The notes beneath the pieces are model-generated. The model had not been told where the DNA came from, searched no databases, and worked only from the letters and a program-made list of their open reading frames with translations. 64,000 nucleotides of DNA from Bimastos eiseni (lineage: Eukaryota > Annelida > Clitellata > Crassiclitellata > Lumbricidae): assembly GCA_959347315.1 (NCBI GenBank), contig OY365809.1, positions 45,627,447-45,691,446 of the forward strand. Reading direction: 5' to 3'. This document shows positions 57,066 to 64,000 of the stretch, in pieces. The stretch's first letter is position 1. The number at the start of each line of letters is the position of its first letter. Position numbers and translations under genes: made by a program.

Positions 57066-57217
57066 AGAGCTCGAAGTTGACGAAGGATTGACATTGGACA
57101 TGGAACTCTTTTGATTTCTTGTGTCTTGGAACTTAAAAGACGCAAATGGCCCTCGCAGCAGATTCCTAATTATTCATTCATCTGTATTGCTTGTTTCATC
57201 ATGTAGGCCTACTACAC

Positions 57218-57302
57218 CAGTGTTTTCCACACTGTGTTCCGCGGAACCATAGGGTTCCGCGAGGTGAAGACAAGGGTTCCGCAAAAAGCTTTCAGTATGA
57301 AT
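57218..57302. mobile_element. Left-end fragment of the hAT family at 41441-41904
   Basis: CAGTGTTTTCCACACTGTGT, then CCGCGGAACCATAGGGTTCC and 'gacaagggttccgcaaaaag' match 41441-41515. The right end is not found. Confidence 0.8.
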
Positions 57303-58495
57303 AATAAGCCTCAAACAATTTAAAAGAATTTATACGAAGTTTTATATGAGGAGATAATGAGGCTTTTGCTTAACATCTGTGTACATGCTAGTGAGAATTC
57401 CTATGATAGGGCTTATGTCATTGTCATCGATATTTGTGTTGCTATTATTCTTATCTAGATATAAATCTATAAATATCTGCATTTTCAACCTGCAAAAGAA
57501 GATGGTTAGTTCTGTACGGGGTTTACATATAAAGCAAATGTGACCGTTGCAGTTGACTGTAGTAGGGTTCTTTTTGTCCTTCGGGCATAACTGAGGAAAT
57601 CTGGAAATGGGAACGTGGTCACGACGCTTGAGGGAAGTTCCGCCTGTTTGGTTTTGCTCAACTCCTTTGCTATAGTTTATATCACGGATACAACTGCACA
57701 ATAACTAACACGTTAGTAATGTACATTGTGTTAAATGCTTTTGCGTACACATCGGTGTACATGCACAGACCAGTGGCGGTTCTAAGGGGTGACCCGAGGT
57801 GGCCATGACCACCCAAAATAAATGCCGGTCACCCCAAAAAGTATTGTTATATATATCATACTTATATGTATTTTTGTAAATATTTTGTTTAACTGTTATT
57901 GTTTCCTGACAGAAGTTATGAAAGCTACATTGGCATTCAATAGTAATGTGGTTTGTCACACTTATTCTACATGGGTTTTAAAGTCATGCTTAGCAAGTTT
58001 GTCCACATAGATAGATAGGAATTATGTCATGTTAGAATTATATGCGGAAATCTGTGCTAACTAACATCGTATTGTTATGTAAGTGTCATATTGTGCAATA
58101 CAATTATGTCGATTGTATGTCTTTTAATGTGCTTATAGGCTGGGGTGGGGTAGGGGGGTGGGTAGCATATCTGTTATATAATATACGGGTGGGGGGGTCA
58201 CAGCTGCTGCTATATAACGTTATTGGGGGTAAGCGGGTGGGTCAAAAATTGGGATTTTATGCGTTATATAATATGTGAACGGCCCCTAAAGACCTCGTAT
58301 TTGAAATGTGCGTCTGACTTGAGTTCTTTTCGTTCCGGATCTATAAACGCAACTTGTAATTGGCATCAAGACGTACCAAGCATAGCCTAGAATCATAGTC
58401 TCGAGATTTTACCTAGCTTCAGATGTATCCGAGCGCTAGTTAAGTTTATAGCATTTAAGATGTAGGCATAGGCCTACAGTATATCAATTTAGCTT

Positions 58496-58604
58496 AATTA
58501 AGACTAGGCTAACTAATTAAGACTAGGCTAATTAATTAAGACTAGGCTAATTAATTAAGACTAGGTTAATTAATTAAGACTAGGCTAATTAATTAAGACT
58601 AGGC
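58496..58604. repeat. 19-bp tandem repeat, about 5.7 copies
   Basis: AATTAAGACTAGGCTAATT units in perfect register with two single-base variants. Each unit carries TTAATTAA at the junction, so the array is rich in local palindromes. Confidence 0.95.
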
Positions 58605-59317
58605 TGTATACCTATATAGGGGATAAATTACGTTGGCTCATGGAAATAATCGTCACTTGTGGCCTATAAATAAGGCATAGCTTACAATGTGACTTAGCCT
58701 ATAGGTATTAATTTCACTTATCTTATATGGAATAGTTTAGCTCATGAGGAGTAGCGAATAGTTTATAGTAACTGGGTTTAACCTGTAGGCCATAGATTAT
58801 TCCAACGCCTTTGAAATCTCGAGGTCTTTCGAATGAGTGCTATTATGTCTCTGGAAATTTTAAAGCCAAGATATGCAGGCTAGCAATCTCATTCTCGTCA
58901 AAGTCTATGTCGAAGTACATTTAGAATGACTAAAATACAAAACATTTATTTGATAAATGTAGACATTGTATAGAATAAAATTGCATAGAATAGAATAAAA
59001 TGATAAAGACAAAATATATGACAAACAAAGAAATATATGACAAAAAGATAAATTCATGAAAAGTAGACAAAACACAGGACAAATATCGAGAACAGGCATG
59101 ACAAATGAAGACAAAGTAGATGCAAAATGAACTTAGACATTATTAATGGCTAACGTATGCAAAATAATTTGCTTATAGACAAAACATGTAACAGGTAGGC
59201 CCAAAGACAAAATTCAAAACAGATGTGGAAGAAATTTCAGGCGGCTAATATTGACGAACCTGGGTTTCTTTTTAGTCGATTTTCTCCCGCGTGGCATTTG
59301 ATACCCTTGAGTCAACA

Positions 59318-60248
59318 ATGGCATCGTTCATCGAACCCTCTCTCCCTCCTCTGATACACCACCCTCATTTGGGTGGCATCGGAGACCAGCAGCAGCGGTA
59401 TCACCGGCATCCGCTGATGACATCACACGAGGCTCTCGTCATGCCAACGCGTCGTCACCAGCTGCTGGACCAGAAATCGTCGATTGGATGCATCAACAAA
59501 ATCCGATGACTTCGCTGCCCAGTTCATCTTCTCCTGTCTCGTTCTTTGGCTTCGTTTGTTCATCTTTGGAGTCGTCGCTTTACTGCTGACAAGTAAGTTG
59601 TAAATGTTGATGTAAGCGCAGGTATAAGAATAGCTGTAGGACCCTATATGTAAATATAATTTTATGTAAATGTAGGTGTAAATGTAGGTGTATCTGTACG
59701 TGTAAATGTTAGTCTACATGTTAGTGCAAGTGTTAGTTTGAATGCTAGTGTTAATGATAGTGTCAATGTGAGTTCAAATGTAAGTTCAAATGTGAATGTA
59801 AATTCGGTAAAGCGACAGAACCCCCCCTTCAATGTCCATAACCTCACTTTGGGACTTCCGAAGCACTTGACGCAAGCTGTTGTAAGTTGTAAATGCTGTT
59901 TCTCTAAGTTCAATGAGTGCCCGTGGTAAACTGGTCAGAGTACGGAGAATAGAGGTTTCTTCCCTTGATGCGTTGTCATCATATATACAGCGATTCTTAG
60001 TAAGTGTATGATAATAAGAGTATATCTATAGAGAACGCGATGAAGTACATGGCGTAAGAGTTGCACCACATTCATATCACTAACTCTGCTTCGTTCTGGA
60101 ATCTGTAGTTTGCGCAAGGGACTCGGCCAAAGCCGGGGACTTTAGAAGAGCCCGTCACCTAGGCAACGCATCCTACGCTGTCTCTGCAACTGGCATCATC
60201 ACAGGAATCATCCTGATCGCAGTCATCATCTGCACCACGGCACGATGA
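59318..60248 (+). CDS. Dispanin/CD225 (IFITM/PRRT-like) small membrane protein; first exon uncertain
   Basis: The secure part is SDDFAAQFIFSCLVLWLRLF plus IFGVVALLLT (donor GTAAGT after 59592). It is joined in phase to exon 60109-60248, ICARDSAKAGDFRRARHLG followed by NASYAVSATGIITGIILIAV and the stop TGA. This is the dispanin layout: hydrophobic segment, short loop with R/K-rich 'S.AKAGD...A', second membrane helix, and an intron at the same place as in IFITM genes. Dispanins act at membranes in vesicle trafficking or virus restriction, depending on the member. Upstream, a well-placed ATG (59318, AACAATGG) lies in another frame. A 76-nt intron 59398-59473 (GTATCA...ACCAG) would join it in phase to give about 112 aa. 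Otherwise a frameshift has occurred and the gene is damaged. Confidence 0.6.
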
Positions 60249-63200
60249 ATCGATGCTTACGTTTTTTCAGCATTTATATAGCGCCAATGTGTTTATTACT
60301 CGACGCATGTTGAACGTGCGTCGAGTTTAGGGCTACGTACTTCGTCATCCACAGGGTGTGACACTCAGTACAATAACATTGAGTTGAGGGGTTACCTTTA
60401 CCCTTACCCTAACCCTATAAGGGACAGGAACTCTGAAGGTGGTGCTTTAGATAAAAATATCTTGGTTGGGAGTGTGTGGGCATCGATGTTTTTTAATTGG
60501 GCGTCGTTTCTTTAAAGATGGAACGGTTTATTCTAAATTAACTTTTCATCCAGTTTTACACAAATGCAGGCATGCAGCGTCGATGTGCGTTGCTTAAAGG
60601 CCCTCGTGAATAAGCTGATGCCCCGCGTTTAGCTTTCAAGTGGCGTTCAAGAAATTTTTAGTTTACAATATAATCATAATTACTTTATTGTTTGTATGCA
60701 CGTAAACAAATTTGGTCATACTTACCGGAAGATTGCTAAAGATAATATTTAAATATTTGCCAATTGTTATCGCATTGCATAGTGTATAGGGTGATTCTTA
60801 AAACACTAATCTAGAGGTCAACGTGCTGGACTGTCGACAGAGAGGTCGTTGGCTCAAGTACCAGAGGAGAAAAGCATTTACAGCAATTGCTAACATCGTC
60901 TTCTGAGTCACTTCAAAGCTCTCCTTGAGCAACGCTGTGCTGTTAGATTCCGACTGACAGTTGATGAGTCCGTGACAATGGAATGTCATTGTGATTAGAC
61001 CTAGAATGCTTGCTTGTAATGAGTCGTTCAACTGATAAGCCGATAAGCAACCATTAGTAAATCACTTCCAGATCTATGCTAATTATTCCATCGGCCTTTT
61101 GTACAGACGCTGATGTCTTTATAACTGTTGAGTGCTCTAGTGAATAAGTTGGTGCCCTGCTTTTAGATTAGGAGCAATGCTTTAGAAATTTGTAGATTAC
61201 GATTACGATGACCAGTAATTGGAATTATGTAGCATCGTCAGAATCCTCTTGAGCAGAGAGATATTATTGCAGATTAAGAGATTCGTCGAGAAGTCAAAAT
61301 GGTTCCCAACTTCCCAAATATCTACTTGTAATTAGGTCTATACATGGGCAATATTTTGCAATAACGCCGCTCATAGGTGACTAATTATTGACTTATACTG
61401 ATCCAATTAAAAAGGGAGCATTTCGAATAATAAAATACCTAATAAACTATGTCTGGTGATGGGATTTGACATTTTAGCCTGATATTGTGCAACTGTGTTC
61501 TTCAGCCGAGGTCGAAGAGGCAATAAAAATGTCAGTGACGCTATTAGTAGGCGTGTCTGGTTGGAGATAGGCTAGTATAGTGTCTACACATTGATGGACC
61601 ATAAACATTTTCACAGACAATTGCTGAGAGAGTAAATTACTCTTATGAATGGTTATTATTACTTGCATAAATAATTGTTTTCTACCGAGTTACGAGAAAT
61701 ATTACGCTGTGTTGTTCCCAGTTGAGTATCAATAAAACAGAAGGAACCTCTCATGAAGTTTCAGCTCCTAAGAGAACCTCTCCCAAACCAATAGGCTACT
61801 ACTAAAACATCAACTTCAACCAATGTCACGCTGGTAATGATTCGAAGCAGTGTGTTTAACTCAAAAAGAAAACTTAATAATAATTTGCACGCCGTGCTCA
61901 AATCCCAGTAGCTATCAATGGCTACCTGGTATTCTTCCACATTTTAACGACAAAATTGCACTAACATCGACATGCAGACCAACACAGCTCATCGTTAAAG
62001 TGTCAATACGCTTGACAAGGTTCGCTGAGCCACGTAGGCGAACTTTCTCTGTCGTGGCTCAAGTGAGCTTCTTCGACTCAATCGCTTGAGTCTGATGAAT
62101 TTCCAATTGTTTGCCTCGGTTCGAATATCACTTCAATTGAGTGAGAGCAACTCTCCGTCAAAGAGGAAGACGTTTATGGCTTGTATAGAAGGGTGGTCAA
62201 AAAATATTCAGAGGAATCTTAAACGTGTCTCTGGGAGAGATCGCGTCTGATTTAATCCATACTAATTCTCGATCAAATTCAATCTAAATTCATCAAAACT
62301 AATTCAATTCATCTCTTGTCAAGCATAATCTAGGCTATTCTTATCCAACCGAATCTTGTCTAGTAAAATCTAGTTTACTAAAATCATCTGATTTATAGTA
62401 GAATCAAATTCGAATCGAATCGAACCTAAGATGATCAATGTGATCAGAGGTTGACACTGATTATAATCTATACAATTTAATGTAATTAAATGTAACGTAA
62501 TCTATTCTAAACTAATCAAATCTAATTTATATATAGTCCTTTATTGTTCCTATTAATCCAATAGCTTTCGTAGCGCTTCGCTATAATTTGAAGATCTGAA
62601 TCAGCGATCGGTTTGAGTGAATCTTTTATTTTGGGTAAAGGAAACTAGACGTAGGCCTAAATATACAGATTTCTCCTGGTTAAAAGGAGGAAGGAAATGA
62701 GCTCCTCTCCTAAGTCCCTCTTGTGAGACATGGGATATGTACAATTAAAACATTGAGATGAATACCTCACCACCGCTGCCAGTTTTAATGAGGTCATCGC
62801 CATTTAAAGTTCCTGCTTACTATAACACGCCACGCCGTGCAGTTACATGTCTATAATCCTGGCCTAAACATTTCGCCAACCCCCCGCTCTTATTTGTTTA
62901 ACTCATCGGTCACACACTGGACTGTGGTAATTCTTGGATCAGTTCTTCAATTGTTAGCATAACAATAGGGATCGTCATTCTTCTTGGAAATTCGTGGCCT
63001 CGCCACAAAAGATGATCGTTTTAAACAGGTAAAGCTGTACATATTGCGACGCATTAGGCAGACCGTTTTTAACAGCAAAGTGCAGGTCTTTCCTACAGTT
63101 TCATCTGTGTGGTAACTATGAAATAAGTTATTCTAGCTTAATTCACTATAAGAGAAACAGCGAAGTTATTCCGCTGTTGAAGCCGCTTTTATGCGTCTCT

Positions 63201-63731
63201 TGTCCAGGGGAATCTTTATCGATTAGCAGCTTTACAGCCTTTAAGTTTTACAGTGATGCTTGGTTGGTAGGAGTTATTTGATTTGATTCAATTAGATTTC
63301 AGAGGTGGAGAGAAAAGAGACTACCACGGATAAAAGGACTTGAAGCAACGATTGATTCAATAATATCAAACTTCTGAACATGCTTGGATATGTCGCGTGG
63401 CGAGACTAAGGAGTTGGCTGTGAGCAGAGACGATCGGAGGAAATGTGTAGACCGATGTGCAACCATGGCAGGAAAGGAATAGATACAAATTAACAGTAAG
63501 TAGGCTAAACACGACTAGATTAGTGTCGGCTGAATGTATTAAAAGGTCAGACTAGTCTAGACTGAGCTTCAGTTTAGGTAGCACTTTAGACTTCTGGACT
63601 TCACGACTACGCTGCGATTAAGACATCGGATCGCAAATGGTCCAATGGAGCAGTCAGCCTGTTAACATTGTAAAGCAGTTTAATATTGAGACTAAACAGA
63701 ATATAACTGCGACTTAATGCGTAGATAACCG
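60249..63731. other. Intergenic region between the two dispanin-type genes
   Basis: It contains a tRNA-like SINE (60806-61010), repeat tails 'gtgaataag.tg.tgcc' at 60606-60660 and 61138-61215, and AATC-rich sequence at 62215-62560. The candidate 5'UTR of the right-hand gene is near its end. No coding exon is recognised. Confidence 0.5.
60806..61010 (+). mobile_element. tRNA-derived SINE, diverged
   Basis: 'tctagaggtcaacgtgctgg', 'actgtcgacagagaggtcgt' and a weak B box 'tggctcaagtacc' resemble the heads at 18318 (minus) and 28022 (plus). Confidence 0.6.
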
Positions 63732-64000
63732 ATGGAAGACGAGATGACCACCGGCATTCCACTTCCCGTGGCTAAATCGGAGTCACAAGTCCCCTTACCA
63801 CCCTACGATTCGCTCCCACCTCCACCGTACGCCTTCAGCTCCGTTCCTCCGCAACCATCACCCGGTCATGGAGGGTACTACCTCCAGCAGTACCCTCCCA
63901 CAGGATACGACCAGACACCCACTTCAAACCGTCACGTCTACCCACCAGGGGTGTACTACCAAAACCAACAGCAGCCTGGACTTGTGATGGTCAGTGATCT
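63732..64000 (+). CDS. First coding exon of a proline-rich, dispanin/PRRT-like protein (truncated by window end)
   Basis: It starts MEDEMTTGIPLPVAKSESQV and stays open to the window end (89 codons). Pro and Tyr dominate, with LPPYDSLPPPPYAF (a PPxY motif, a potential WW-domain ligand), YYLQQYPPTGYDQTP and YPPGVYYQNQQQPGLVMVSD. This composition, ending in a hydrophobic V-M-V stretch, is typical of the cytoplasmic N-terminus of dispanin/PRRT/SYNDIG-like proteins before their membrane domain. The neighbour at 59318-60248 encodes that membrane domain, so a tandem pair is plausible. No membrane segment is inside the window, so the family call is an inference. Confidence 0.6.
   Translation, partial: MEDEMTTGIPLPVAKSESQVPLPPYDSLPPPPYAFSSVPPQPSPGHGGYYLQQYPPTGYDQTPTSNRHVYPPGVYYQNQQQPGLVMVSD

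Larger units (their letters stand above)
57066..59317. other. Intergenic region with repeats
   Basis: It contains a partial copy of the CAGCGTTTCCCAA hAT family (57218-57302), a short GTGGCGGTTCTAAGGGGTGA repeat piece (57775-57838), G-rich sequence around 58140-58240 and the 19-bp tandem array at 58496-58604. Positions 58920-59120 are rich in 'gacaaa' words. No convincing coding exon is seen. Confidence 0.55.

Noticed and set aside
59662..59913. Minus-strand FTFELTFELTLTLSL-type open frame
   Set aside because: Translation of degenerate 'gtaaatgt' simple repeats in the dispanin intron.
60396..60417. Telomere-like TTACCCTAACCC words (also CCCTAACC words at 31020-31210)
   Set aside because: Only one or two imperfect units each. 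Too short and degenerate to call interstitial telomeric sequence.

Overview
This is animal nuclear DNA. It holds multi-exon genes with GT-AG introns, metazoan-only families (an FMNL formin, an ARHGAP21/23-type RhoGAP, a C7orf25/UPF0415 homologue, dispanin/CD225 proteins), AT-rich introns full of micro- and minisatellites, hAT MITEs, tRNA-derived SINEs, non-LTR retrotransposon tails and a mariner relic. The single FMNL-type gene, frequent AGGCCTA-type words and the repeat style suggest a marine invertebrate, possibly a non-vertebrate deuterostome. The species cannot be named from sequence alone. No bacterial operon, CRISPR array, rRNA or tRNA gene was seen.

Layout. 1-23984 (minus): a 5'-complete, 3'-truncated FMNL/FRL formin, reconstructed as 24 in-phase coding exons (864 residues in the window), with introns carrying very large tandem arrays (27/28 bp x25, 36 bp x27, 27 bp x57, a 748-bp tetranucleotide tract). 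24-26.6 kb: intergenic. 26613-30716 (minus): complete four-exon C7orf25 homologue, 464 aa. 30.7-34.4 kb: divergent intergenic region with retroelement debris and MITEs. 34359-49089 (plus): complete 15-exon ARHGAP21/23-like RhoGAP, 1696 aa, with PH and RhoGAP domains but no visible PDZ domain, ending in a PDZ-ligand-like C-terminus. 49.1-55.0 kb: 3'UTR/intergenic with SINE and MITE copies. 55052-57065 (plus): an unrecognised three-exon gene (171 aa) whose second intron contains a 1.14-kb mariner-type element; the terminal inverted repeat of that element appears to supply the 5' splice site. 59318-60248 (plus): a small dispanin/CD225 gene with an uncertain first exon. 63732-64000 (plus): first coding exon of a proline-rich protein, probably a second dispanin/PRRT-type gene, cut by the window end.

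Two of the genes belong to related pathways by family knowledge: FMNL formins nucleate and elongate actin filaments downstream of Rho-family GTPases, and ARHGAP21/23 proteins inactivate Cdc42/RhoA. Their adjacency is worth a synteny check, but nothing in the sequence shows co-regulation. Exon boundaries were set by hand from splice consensus plus reading-phase continuity. All coding junctions in FMNL, C7orf25 and the RhoGAP close in frame.
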